NCBI RefSeq assembly: GCF_033568475.1
Contig: NC_133123.1
Location: 190,935,821 to 190,999,820 of the forward strand
Source of the DNA: Henckelia pumila
Taxonomy: Eukaryota; Streptophyta; Magnoliopsida; Lamiales; Gesneriaceae
DNA length: 64,000 nucleotides
Direction of reading: 5' to 3'
In this document: positions 10,944 to 21,887 of the stretch, in pieces
How the letters are laid out: each line of letters opens with the position of its first letter
How positions within the stretch are numbered: position 1 is the first letter of the stretch
Position numbers and translations under genes: made by a program
Notes under the pieces: generated by a model
What the model was told of the DNA's origin: nothing
What the model saw: only the letters and a program-made list of their open reading frames with translations
The model's database searches: none

Positions 10944-11524
10944 GTATCTTATTTTCTTTTCTTATTCGGCCCTTTTCTTTTGATTGATTTATATGCTGAG
11001 CATAATTTCTTAATTGGTCAATCGAACGTCTTGTTAGCTTTTTTGGTTTTGCTTGAATGGATTCCGTTTTTTGGAAATTTTCACGGAAGAATTGTGTTTA
11101 ATAATGTCGATTTTTGTTTTGAAATTTTTATTTATAGGATCAAAGATATGCTTTTGATGTTGGATATTTGATGAATTTTGGTTTGCTGGGGGAGAAATTT
11201 GATGATTTTGTTCAGTGCTGTGAACTTGGATATTTGATTGTTTGTTGAAGTTGGGATTGGTAAATCTAGATAAAGTTTATTTGGGTCTACAATAACATAA
11301 ATTTATGTTCGATAACTAATTATCCTTTTCGTTTTCCTTTTTTATTAATGTACGAGATAATATTTTGAATCATTTTCAGTAATGTCTAATGATGTAGGAA
11401 TGTTAGAGCAAAGATGAGTATAGTTGGTGTATTGAAAGAAAAACAAATTGTCCTGGGTCAAAACTTGTCTACAAGCATTTAATGGATGAAATAAGTACAA
11501 GAGTCTTCAACTCATTGTCTACAG
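10944..11524. other. Intron-like and unassigned sequence between captured fragments
   Basis: T-rich sequence follows the PP1-like donor and looks intronic. From about 11390 to 11520 there is a less T-rich piece ending CTACAG, a 3' splice site before the HD-Zip fragment. No protein match was recognised here. Confidence 0.3.
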
Positions 11525-11705
11525 GCCGGACCCCGATAGGAAAATGAAACTGGCTGGAGAACTAGGGATACATCCCAGAAAGATTGTTGTGTGGTTCCAA
11601 AATCGTCTGTCTTGATGGAAGGACAAGCAGCTCGAGAGGTTGTACGATGCCCTTAAGCAGGAGTTTGATAATGTTTACAGGGAAAGACAAAAACTTGAAC
11701 AAGAG
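11525..11705 (+). pseudogene. Captured exon fragment of an HD-Zip homeobox gene
   Basis: The frame reads PDPDRKMKLAGELGIHPRKI, then VVWFQNRLS, a TGA stop, then WKDKQLERLYDALKQEF and RERQKLEQE. This is the third helix of a homeodomain (WFQNR) running directly into a leucine zipper, the signature of the plant HD-Zip family, probably class I. The exon is bounded by CTACAG on the left and GAG|GTATGC on the right, so splice sites came along. The stop replaces the expected RRA-type residues after WFQNR and the rest of the gene is missing. Together with the PP1 piece it points to transposon-mediated capture. Confidence 0.75.
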
Positions 11706-12059
11706 GTATGCGTTACTAAAATATATGACGAAATCCATTTTTCCAAACATTTATGTATAGTTTCCATATCTTTGGAATAAACTAGAGTAATTCTTGAAGA
11801 TCCCTTCTAGTTAAGATCACAACTTAGTTAAATAGAACTTAAATATTTCAGACATAATACAAAATATATTTAAACCTTTTCAATTACCAAGTCCCCGGAT
11901 TCCTCACTGACTACCACATTTAATTTACTAAATCGTGGGGATAAAATATTATAATGTCACATATACTGATATAAGTTTTTTGCGAATGCATGATGATTAA
12001 TATAAGTTATTTAATTGAGTACCTACTGGACCGATATGTTTCTCCTTTCTTTTGTGAGA
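11706..12059. other. Unassigned AT-rich sequence
   Basis: No gene or repeat was recognised. This could be the intron that followed the HD-Zip exon and the lost right part of the CACTA element. Confidence 0.3.
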
Positions 12060-13570
12060 GGATTGAGGATTGCTGCACTTATGGTTTGAATTTTGAGATA
12101 GATGTTTAGCCGATCAAGATTTTTGCAATCCAAGCTGAACCAGAGTTGCTTATGAGAATTAAAGAAGCACAGAAATCAGATCAAAGCATTCAGAGTTCAG
12201 TCGAGAAAGTTAGATCTGGACATCAGTCAGAGTATCAGGTCAGTAATGATAGAATTTTGTTTGCGAATAAACATATTGTTGTGCCAGATGTCTCTGAATT
12301 GAGAAAGAAGATTCTGAAAAAGACACAGTGTAGTAAGTTCAGTGTACATTCAGGTGGCAGAAAGATGTATAATGATTTGAGAAAGCAGTTCTGGTGGAAG
12401 AAAATGAAAGCAGATGTGACAGAATTTGTGTCCAGGTGTCTAAATTGTGAGAAAGTCAAGGCAGATAAAAAAGCGACCAGGTGGTCTATTGCACAATTTA
12501 GCAGTTCTAGAGTGGAAATGGGACATTTACCATTGATTTTGTCACGAAACTACCAAGAACCTCGAGAGGATGCGACGCAATCTGGGTAGTTGTTGACAGA
12601 CTGACTTAGTCTGCTTGATTTATTCCTTATCAGATGACATACCGACATGATTAGATGACCAGTATTTATGTCAAAGATGTCGTGAGATTACATGGTGTGC
12701 CGAAGTCTATTGTGTCCGATCGAGACCCTAGGTTTACTTCGCACTTTTGGCATAGTTTGCAAGAAGCTCTTGGTACTCGTTTGCACTTGAGTACAGAGTA
12801 CCATCCTCAGACAGACAGACAGACAGACAGTCAGAGCGTACTATCCAGACACTAGAGGATATGTTAAGATCTGTTGTGCTTCATTTTGGTACTAGCTGGC
12901 AGGATTCTTTGCCACTTGTAGAGTTTTCCTACAATAACAGCTATCAAGTGAGCATTGAGATGGCTCCTTTTGAAGCTTTATATGGTAGGAAGTTCGGATC
13001 TCCGTTGTTTTGGGATGATCTTTCAGAGGCACATGTGACTGTGCCTGACATGATCAGAGAGATGGCAGAAAATGTTTAGTTGATTCAGTCTAGAATGAAA
13101 GCAGCGCAAGATAGACATGCCAAATATGCTAATTTAAGGCGTAGACCTTTGAGTTTTCAGCAAGGTGACCGTGTATTCTTGAAGATATCTCCTTTCCGGG
13201 GTACAGTCTGTTTCGAAATGAGAGGTAAGTTGTCACCAAGATACATTGGGCCTTATGAGATTCTAGACAGAGTTGGTGATCTAGCATACAAATTAGCTCT
13301 TCCTCCAGCCCTATTGGATATACATGATGTATTCCACAGGTATATGTTGAGAAAGTATCAGCCAGATCCTTCCCATGCACTTCAGCCAAATGAGGCAGAA
13401 CTAGATGAGACTTTGAGCGACCGATTAAAATTCTTGATAGAAAGGATAAGCAGCTCAGAAACAAGTCGGTTCAGTTGGTTAAAGTACAGTGGAGTAGACA
13501 TGGTGTTGAAGAAGCAACTTGGGAGTTAGAGCAGGATATGAGACAGAGATATCCAGAGTTTTATATTTGA
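12060..13570 (+). pseudogene. Gypsy integrase and chromodomain remnant
   Basis: Three plus-strand pieces are in order. At 12146-12589 is the integrase zinc-binding domain, with H at CSKFSVHSGG and the C pair in SRCLNCEKVKADK. At 12655-13079 is the DDE core, with [13 protein letters not shown] giving the second Asp and EYHPQTD before the catalytic Glu region. At 13080-13570 is the C-terminal region ending with a chromodomain-like stretch. Stops at about 12587-12655 and frameshifts, one at a CAGA microsatellite near 12808-12830, break the frame. The pol part upstream of integrase is absent. It is followed by a polypurine tract (AGAGGGGAGGA, about 13651) with no LTR behind it. Confidence 0.8.
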
Positions 13571-13655
13571 AATTTATTTCAATTTTAATTCAGTCTGTTT
13601 TGCAAGTGTTGAGATGTAACTAAGATTTCGAGGATGAAATCTTTTATTAGAGGGG

Positions 13656-13835
13656 AGGAACTAGCTCAAGTGGTACTAGGGATCAGAAGAATTTGTACTT
13701 AAGCTTGGCGGTAGAAGTTCAATCCCTAAGGAGGGCAAATATTCCCTAGCCAGGTGGGGAGAAGATCATGAGTATGGGTCTGGGCCACCCAGAGCAGAGG
13801 CCAAAATGGGCCAGAGCAGTGGGTCGCACCCAGAC
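13656..13835 (+). mobile_element. SINE-like element with tRNA-type promoter boxes
   Basis: TAGCTCAAGTGG (13665-13676) fits a tRNA-type A box and AGTTCAATCCC (about 13717-13727) fits a B box, with spacing typical of a tRNA-derived SINE head. The segment starts where the 3' LTR of the integrase remnant should begin and ends where a minus-strand RT remnant starts, so it marks a junction. No poly-A or poly-T tail or target duplication was seen, so the call is tentative. Confidence 0.4.
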
Positions 13836-13837
13836 CA

Positions 13838-15781
13838 TTACACAAAAGTCATCACTAGGGACTTGTAGTGACCATACCTTGTAGAAAACACAGTCTTAGA
13901 AATGTCTTCTTCTCGGACTCGCAACTGATGATACCTTGACCTCAAGTCAATCTTGGAATACACTGAAGTACCCTGGATATGATCGAACAGATTATCAATG
14001 AGCAGTAAATGATACATATTATTAATCGTCACTTGGTTCAATTGTCTGTAATCAATACAGAGACGCATAGAACCATATTTTTTTTTTGACGAATAATATT
14101 GGCGCTCCCCAAGGTGAAACGCTCGGGCGAATGTATCCCTTGTCTAACAAGTCCTGCAATTGCTATTGCAACTCTCTCATAAGTCATATCTGATAGTGCC
14201 AGACGATAAGGTGCACGTGAAATTGGAGTCGTCCCTGGCACAAGCTCAATCCCAAACTCAACCTCCCTGACTGGATGGAAACCTGAGATCTCATCAGGAA
14301 AAACATCTGGGTACTCACAAACAACCGGTAACTCCTCAAAAGCTCTACTCCCTAACGACATGTCAATCGCATAGATAAGGTAGCCTTATCTGTCCGCCTC
14401 CCTCACCATAGAAAAACCAATATCGCCCTCAACCAAACGAAACTGAAAAATCTTCTGGTAGCAGTCCACAGTAGTTCGGTACGAAGCCAAAAGATCAATA
14501 CCCAAGATATAATCAAAATCCTCCATTGCTAAAATCATCAGATTCGCTTTAAACTCAAAATTCTCGAATGCTAGAGAGCAACCCATCACTAGACGCTTGG
14601 ACAAATCTGAATGGCCGGTAGGGGTAGATACAAAAAAGTACTATGTCTAGAGACACATACAACAACCTACGACACTTAATAAACCGAGAAGAAATAAAAG
14701 AATGTGATGCACCTGTATCAATGAGAACAAAGGCAGGAATACCACATAAAAGAAATGTTTCTCCAATGACCCTCTCGTTCTCCTCTTGAGCCTGATCCTG
14801 ACTTAGTGCAAACACCTGCCCTGGAACATGAGGTCTCATATTAGTGCTCACCATCAACTATCCATGTGGAATATATGGTACTGAAGCCTGAAAACCAGAA
14901 CCAGACGCTGATCCTCCCACTAACTGCGGACAATCCCTCTTCATGTGGCCAACTTCGCCACAACAAAAGCAAGCTCCTGCCGCCTTATGATACTTATTGG
15001 ACGAATTTTGACCTCCATAATGCTCGCACTACCCTTCTTCTTCCCAAAAAATAATACACCTCTAGAACCAGAGGAAGAAAAAGATGCAGAAAACTTCTTG
15101 AAAGATTGGGTCTTCGATCCCAAAGTGCTACCTGGACGAGAAGACTGAATAGACCTGTTGCGTTGGAGACTATTCTCCACCTGTCTACATTGGTTCACTA
15201 ACTCCTCTTATGATGTTGGATTGTCGCAGACAGAAACTCGATCGAAAATCTCCGGATTGAGACCCTGGAGGAATTGATCATACTTGGCCTCAGAACTGGC
15301 AAAGATATGAGAACAAAACGACAGCAACTAGAAGAACTTCTGCTGATACTTATCAACAATCAAACCCTGTTCAGATTCAGGAGATCAATGGTATTGGCTT
15401 GGCGGAGTGCAGGAGAAAAATATAGCTTCATAAATACGACACGAAACTCTTCCCAAGTAGCTGCACCATGCTCGTGCAACCTGGGTGCTGATGCGGGCTT
15501 CCACCATTTTCGAGCACGTCCCTCCAACAAGAATTTTACAGCTCCCATGCGCTGATCCTCAGTACAGTGGATATACAGAAACAACTCTCCATCCTCTATA
15601 ACAAGTTCTCTACATACTCTGGAGTTTCGCCTCCAACCAACGACTTAGGCCACATCTGAACAAACTTGTGCATATCAAAGCAGCGGCGTCCATCACGGTG
15701 GTGATGATGGTGCTCGCGATCGTCTTCGTCACCCCATCGTCCATCAACTCTCTCGTGACTCTCATCGCAAAGATTTGCCAT
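13838..15781 (-). pseudogene. Gypsy gag-protease-RT remnant (minus)
   Basis: Read on the minus strand from ATG 15781: gag (MANLCDESHERV, then WPKSLVGGETPEY), a gag core around 15360-15584, a damaged zinc-knuckle region, and protease (PAFVLIDTGASHSFISSRF near 14720). Then comes the RT start ([17 protein letters not shown], then [17 protein letters not shown]), ending at VMTF where it is cut at 13838. The order and the residues parallel the intact element at 56592-59555, so both belong to related chromoviruses. Many stops and frameshifts separate the pieces. Upstream lie its PBS and LTR. Confidence 0.8.
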
Positions 15782-15845
15782 CTCTGCAATAGGTAACAGA
15801 TATTAACCCCGATACTATTTTCCAAAATCCCAAAATCTCATGCAT

Positions 15846-15857
15846 GCTCTGATACCA
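15846..15857 (-). promoter_or_regulatory. Primer-binding site (initiator Met tRNA type)
   Basis: In minus sense the bases read TGGTATCAGAGC, complementary to the 3' end of plant initiator methionine tRNA. It lies five bases inside the LTR end, as in the intact element at 56531. Confidence 0.8.
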
Positions 15858-15861
15858 TAAA

Positions 15862-18043
15862 TGTAGTGACCCACTCCAGAATCACCTACTAAACATTTTT
15901 AAGCATGCAGATAAATTTTAAAGCACAATAACCAATAAAATAGCGGAATAAAATCCTTATAACAAAACCACTGGTAGAATACAATCGGCCTTAAAACCAA
16001 CAGTGAAACATTGTTTATACAGCATCATCAAAATAATACTGAAAATATCCCCACAAGAAACCTGATAATGGAAACAAACGCCAACCAAGGAAACTGCTGC
16101 AACCTCAGCGACCGCTACCTCTTAGTCCGTCCAATCTAAGCCCGATCAGTGGAATGGGGTGTCCAAGATAAAACCGAGGACGTGAGCGATACAACGCCCA
16201 ATAAAAAATTACGAGTATAAATAAGCTATGAATGTTAATGCAAATGTACGGATACCAAAAACCTATCACGATAAAGCTCTTGCTCAATCAAATGGCGCCA
16301 TGGTATGTAGAACACTGGGTCATGACATCAGGAGATGGCTCACACACCAGAAGTAAATCTGTGGATAACGGTGACCTGATCCCGCACCAATGAATCCAAC
16401 CATCCACTCAAGAACTCGGAGTTGAGTGACCCCACTACGGATTATATCAAGGTAAATGCTCAACATGATAATGTATGCATCATAATAACCGTGACATAAT
16501 ATATGTAGATAAAATATATCATATAAACATGCAAACATAGAACATGCATACTCAACCAAGATATCTTGGATAGTACGTCTGTACCTCTACTCAAGCGACC
16601 TAGCAACTCGGGTACTCAAGTCCAAGCCTATAAGCAAGTAATCACCATATCACTCATTGCGTACTAAAAGTATTAACTAGACTAATAGCTACTCCCAGAA
16701 GCTAATCAGAGTCTAGATTTATACTGCATCCATCGTCAACCCTTTGATGACGATGGCTACAAACTCTAGTCACAACTCTGCTTTGATCTCGGTAGGGCCT
16801 CGCTAGGGGTGGGCGCGGGTCGGGTTTCATCGGATCGGGTACTCGATATGTCGGGTACCCGAAATTTCGGGTAGTCATTTTGACTACCCGAACCCGATCC
16901 AAATAAATCGGGTACCCAAAAATCGGGTACCCGATTTTTTCGGGTAAGGTGCGGGTACCCGAGATTTTTTTTTGCAAATTTGATGAATGTGAAAATTAAA
17001 AACAAATACATATATTTATGATTGTGAACTACTTCTACCCTCATATATTTACTTATTTTTCATAAGTTTTGAAAAAAAAAATTCTCAACTCTACAAACAA
17101 TTAAATATTCGAAATCTATGGAAAATCAAATTAAAAAATCATCATTTCTCAATAGATGTATGTATGCCCAATCCAAAAAAAAATGAACAACCATTTTAGT
17201 TGAGAGCAATATAATGAAAATAGAGAGGATATGTTTTTGAATAATACATACTAATATATATTGAATTTTCAAAAAAAAAATTGTCGGGTTTTGTCGGGTA
17301 CCCGAACCCGATCGGGTAGTAATTATACTACCCGACACCAACCCGAAAAGCACAATATCAGGTTCGGGTTCTACCCAAACCCGTTTTTTTAAAAGTAACC
17401 GACCCGATCGGTTTTTACCCGATCGAGGTGGGTCGGGTACCCGATACCCGACCCCAAACGCCCACCCCTAGGCCTCGCTATCGCCCGACCCTCGATCCAA
17501 CGCCTAAAAACCCTTAAAATCTGGCTAGAACTGAGAGAGAAATGGTTGGAATGATCAAGAACAATGGCTTCCTCGACCATCTGTTTATAGGCATAGATCG
17601 GAACTTCCAAATGCACTTCGAAGCTTCCGATCTCCCAATTGGAGATTTCGATCCCTAGCCACCGAACACGTATCCTCTGATTGGACAACCCACTGTGTTC
17701 GCAGAGTTCGAAGCTTCCGTACTCACTCGAGTCAAATAACCAATCAGAAAGCCCATACTTTCTTATCCAAAGGCGATCGGACCTTCCGATCTTCAGTTCG
17801 GAACGTCCGAATTGCTCAGTGCCTCCGATCTTGCACATTGCCTTCCGAACATGTTCGGAGCTTCTGAACTGCTCTTTGGAGCTTCCAAACCGCCCAGATT
17901 CTTGAAGTCCTCTGGACCATTTCTGATCGTTCTGAATCCGATTTTCAACTCCATAATCCCAAATGAAGATTTCTTAACCATTTTTTGACAAATTAAACAT
18001 TTTTAGGTAATTTATTAACTTAATTAGAAATCGGGCTACTATA
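15862..18043 (-). mobile_element. Gypsy chromovirus 5' LTR (minus) with nested MITE
   Basis: In minus sense the LTR starts TATAGTAGCCCG (TG mutated to TA) and ends GGGTCACTACA, as the intact element's LTR does (TGTAGTAGCCCG to GGTCACTACA). Without the hAT insertion it is about 1.5 kb. The stretch 17590-17900 carries a variant array of TCGGA-N3-TCCGA-like motifs. In minus sense a TATA-type CTATAAAC lies just after it near 17583, the same arrangement as in the younger LTR at 55185. Its right edge abuts the Copia LTR at 18048. Confidence 0.8.
16804..17470. mobile_element. hAT-type MITE with CGGGTACCCG repeats
   Basis: The 667-bp element begins TAGGGGTGGGCG and ends CGCCCACCCCTA, a perfect 12-bp terminal inverted repeat. 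Both sides carry the exact 8-bp duplication GGCCTCGC (16796-16803 and 17471-17478), diagnostic of hAT transposition. Both ends are filled with GGGTACCCGA-type palindromes; the middle is AT-rich and non-coding. It sits inside the minus-strand Gypsy LTR, so it is younger than that LTR. Confidence 0.9.
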
Positions 18044-18047
18044 ATTT

Positions 18048-19920
18048 TGAAAGAGTGGGTGCCCGGTTAGCCAACTTGTGGCTAAGGGCTTTTATGACTC
18101 TATGTAAAACAATCTTTTGTTTAATATAATTTACACTTTTATAATGGCATTGACTTTATCTTTCTTCATATTGTTATATTATGATATACTATTGTTGTTT
18201 TGATAAAGACCTTGAATATACTATAGTGTATGTAAGATGTGGTAGCACATGGGAATGGCTATCATGAAACACATCTTATAGTCACTGTATATTCTAAACA
18301 GTTCCTAGTCAATTGAGCCGTCCGCAAATAAGGATAAGGATCGCTCGAGATTGAGACTAGCATTTGCGATGCCGAGTACCACGTTTCATTGGTATGGAAC
18401 ATAGAGATGTTCAAAGCATGCAAATGGATATTCATATGATGAATGATCGAACTACCCTATTCGGACTTTCCAAGTGGTTATCACTTATCGAGTGGATAAA
18501 GTCCGCGGTTTTGGTTGTACACCATTAGTCCTTATTACTTGAAACATCATTGAGACTCTATATGCTAGTACTGTACTTTGACTCGTTTACCGACTCTATT
18601 GGGGTCATCAGGTGTCGGGATTGGGTACAGTTACGACAAATATAGGATTCGATGCTTTGTTGTCAAGGATTCACCACATACTTGCGAGTGTGGATATCCA
18701 ATGCGATCTGAGGAGATATTAGTGTGACGAATCTCTGGCCAGAGTACATGATGTGTTTTAGGTTACTTGGTGTTCCTAGTAACACATGCGATGTCACTAA
18801 TAGATCTCCAAGATGTTATGCATAGTTATCGAATCTTGAACGACTCTCGATATACCAATGGTTGTTGATTCGATCGGGATATATGGTTGAAGGGACCGTA
18901 CTGTACGCTAACCAAAATCTACTGGTTCTTGCAGGCACTATCAGTAATACCTAGGGAATCATGGGGCGATGTTGCTAGGCGCTCTTACCATGATTCGATG
19001 GGTAAATCAGAAATTGTTGCTCCGAGTCACAAGGAGTTGTGAGCCCACGGCTAGCTGTATTCCTGAACCATTGAGGGTTACACAAGTAATGGATTACTAA
19101 AACCCCGTAGAGATAGTTAAATTTAAGAGTTAAATTTAATGAAAGAGAAGTTGGACTTCTTAACTAAAGGGAGTGGTATTTCCTAAAATGACATAGGGAT
19201 GGACATTTTTGGAAATCACTGAATTCGGATTCAGAAAAATTATCTTGACTCTAAAAGATGCAGAAATGGTTTCTGTGCACATTGGTGAAATCAGTTTATC
19301 AATCGGAGTCACGATGAATTTTATATTAATTTCTATAACAACGGGCTTGGCTTGTTGGGCTTAAGTTATGGATTGTGGGCTTTAAGGAGTTAGAGTCCTG
19401 ATACAATTATAACTAGAAATTATCTATAAATAGGGCTGCAGTGTTCGAAAATTTGGTGTGATTTTCAGTCTTGAATTTTGAAAATCAGTCTAGATTATTT
19501 AAGAGGATTTTCGAAATCCTCTGTCCCTTTCGGAGAAAATTCGGCTTGTGATTTTTATGAAAAATTACAATCTGAATTAACAGATCATATCTGTTTATTC
19601 TCTACGCAAACTTCTGATTTATTTCTAGTGCAGTCAATCAGAGGGTTTTGTTTTCTATTCGTGGACCTGATTGAAGAAACGTTCGTTCATCAGTTTCGGG
19701 GATATACAACAAGAGCAGATTAAATTCTGTTGGTGTCCATAATCTCGTTTCGAGATTTTAAGGTAAAATATTTAATAGTGATTATTTGTTTTACTTACAC
19801 AATTTAATCGTAAAGTTTTGATACCCAGATATGGAATCGTTCCATATTAATAAAATAAATTTTTAAACTTCCGCTGCACCGGGTATCAATTCTAATTGAT
19901 CTGAACACTGTTTTCCAACA
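18048..19920 (+). mobile_element. Copia-type LTR A (plus)
   Basis: It runs from TGAAAGAGTGGGTGCCC to CTGTTTTCCAACA (1873 bp) and is followed immediately by a PBS. A TATA box (CTATAAATAGGG) lies near 19422-19433. It matches the minus-strand LTR at 22198-24084 along its full length at high identity and the older solo LTR at 4532-8338 at lower identity. It is a 5' LTR because PBS, leader and gag follow. Confidence 0.9.
19422..19433 (+). promoter_or_regulatory. TATA box of Copia LTR A
   Basis: CTATAAATAGGG is a strong plant TATA consensus about 1375 bases into the LTR, leaving about 490 bases for R and U5. Confidence 0.65.
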
Positions 19921-19921
19921 G

Positions 19922-19933
19922 TGGTATCAGAGA
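19922..19933 (+). promoter_or_regulatory. Primer-binding site of Copia copy A
   Basis: TGGTATCAGAGA directly after the LTR differs by one base from the initiator Met tRNA complement and is a common Copia PBS. Confidence 0.8.
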
Positions 19934-20037
19934 CAGGTTGCTCAGATCAAACGATTAAATTAATCGATTGTACAAAATTTTTAAGCCTCGGTTTTTGAAA
20001 CAAAACAAATTTTTAAAAATCAAAATTTTGACGGGCA

Positions 20038-20210
20038 AAACACGGGCAGCGATCGGATCGCTGCCTGGGGCAGCGATTGGATCGCTGCCCAAGGGCAGCG
20101 ACTGTCGCTGCCTAGGGCAGCGATCGTCGCTGCCCAATGGGCAGCGACGGGCTGCCCAGCCCGAGCCCCGGTCGGGGTACGGGCTGCCCGGGATAGTCCC
20201 GGGCTGCTCG
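20038..20210 (+). repeat. GGCAGCGATC palindrome array in Copia leader
   Basis: GGCAGCGATC-G-GATCGCTGCC at about 20045 is an almost perfect 21-base palindrome. Four related palindromes follow (GGCAGCGATTGGATCGCTGCC, GGCAGCGACTGTCGCTGCC and others), then a GGCTGCCCGGG set. The array lies between PBS and gag, in the transcribed leader, so it could fold as RNA hairpins. The inverted copy B carries a different selection of the same motif at 21955-22085. Confidence 0.8.
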
Positions 20211-21634
20211 GAAAATTAAAATTTTATTTTTTAAAAAATTTTGAATTTTTGAAATTCTAGTGTTTGATCCGATCGAAAATTGTTTTTGATTAGATCACGA
20301 GGCATTGGATCGAATTGTTCGAGTCCGAAATTTTTTAAAATTGATTTTTGGATAAATTTGAATTTTTGAAAAATTTATAAATTTTATCCGTTAAATTATA
20401 TTTTATAAAATTAATTATTTTGGTACAATTGATGATAAGATATGATCTTATGGATGGATAAGATAAAATATGATTTTATCTTTTAAATTATGATGCCTTT
20501 GCATGTTTATCCAATTATTTAATTATTGAATTAATTAATGGATAAAGGATGATCGATTGCCATGACCAATGTTTTAGGTGTATGTTAGGTGATTTACATT
20601 TGTCTTATTGTTGTTGGTGTTTATTAATGGGCTTGGTTTATAGCCCAATATGATTGTCATATGTAATAAAAGTGGGCCTGGTTTATGGCCCGTTCCCACC
20701 CCTAAAAATGTATCATATATTTGTCATCGAAATTTATTATAAATTTATTAGACTTAGTGGGAGACAAAGATTTGAAGAAATGGTGGGCCCAGCAGACAAT
20801 GAAGACCGAAGAAATTTAAATTGGAAGCACAATGTAATAGGATTGCATTGCATACTTACATATCACCTAGGATTGGATTTAGACTCGTGATTGGCAACCA
20901 CGGGTCGATTAGTTAATGGGATCGATCATCCTTAAATAATATATGATATTATTGATATATGCATGTTTAGACTAAATTGTATGAATCCCGCAAGCATACA
21001 TAAATTGCATGATGAGACAAATTTTCAAAATTAAAATCCCTCATTTTAAATATGATTTAAAATTGATATCAAGATTAATAAAAAGAGAATTTAAATATTG
21101 TTTAAATATTCCTACCTTCCATCAACGATCAATGTATGAGATGCTACCCGCGGATACGGTCTGGCTCATATTATTGGGGGGGCCCGTTCGTCGGAAAGCT
21201 GTACATTGGATCGACACATGTTGTAAGTTAGGTGGAACTCCCATGGGATTGGCTCATATTATTGGGGGATCCACATGGCGACCGTCAATCACAACTTAAT
21301 ATTGATGGGTTATCTTGACGTGTCACAATAAACGGCGTCATATTATTGGGCCCTTATTGGACATGAGGTAAAAAACATGGGGGTTACTTTGGAAGTAATT
21401 GGGCTCTACCTTTTGAAAATTATGGTTGACTGATATTATTCGGGACTATAGTTTGTCAATTGGACTCCATGTTCCCACTAAAAAAAATGTTTCTCGTTTT
21501 CACTAGAGGGTGGTGAAATCTTCAAAATAGTGGGAGTGTGATTCATAAAATAAAATTCGTCATATTTTATGTCTTAGTAAATTAATTAAACAATCATTGA
21601 TTATTGTCTGTTTCCTTTTCAGTATAATATTACA
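20211..21634 (+). other. Copia untranslated leader
   Basis: About 1.4 kb of AT-rich sequence between the palindromes and gag shows no convincing ORF. Short repeats of ATATTATTGGG occur at about 21170, 21257, 21340 and 21435. Such a long leader is common in some Copia lineages. Confidence 0.4.
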
Positions 21635-21887
21635 ATGACTTCTCGCAATCCACTGTTTTCAATTCTCGAACAAAATAAATTGACTGGCGCAAACTATACG
21701 GAATGGTTCCGTAAGTTGAAAATTATTCTTACTTCGGAAAAAGCTTTCTACGTGTTAGAGAAGCCACCTCCGAAGGAAGCCCCGGCTAATACAAGTCCGG
21801 AAGAGTTGGCCAAACTTGATTTATGGTGGGACCATGATATCAAGGCCAAATGCTACATGCAGGCTTCGATGTCTGATGAGCTTCAAT
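21635..21887 (+). pseudogene. Copia gag N-terminal fragment
   Basis: The frame opens MTSRNPLFSILEQNKLTG, then NYTEWFRKLKIIL, then LAKLDLWWDHDIKAKCYMQ. This is the start of a plant Copia gag (DUF4219/UBN2-like N-terminus). After about 84 residues the match ends at CTTCAATTTTCGATCG. From there the sequence is the reverse complement of the leader at about 20240-20275. Gag is thus cut by an inverted junction, and zinc knuckle, protease, integrase and RT are all missing. Confidence 0.8.

Noticed and set aside
13838-18043. Functional Gypsy element in minus orientation
   Set aside because: Coding pieces are split by many stops, pol is cut at RT, and no 3' LTR exists.
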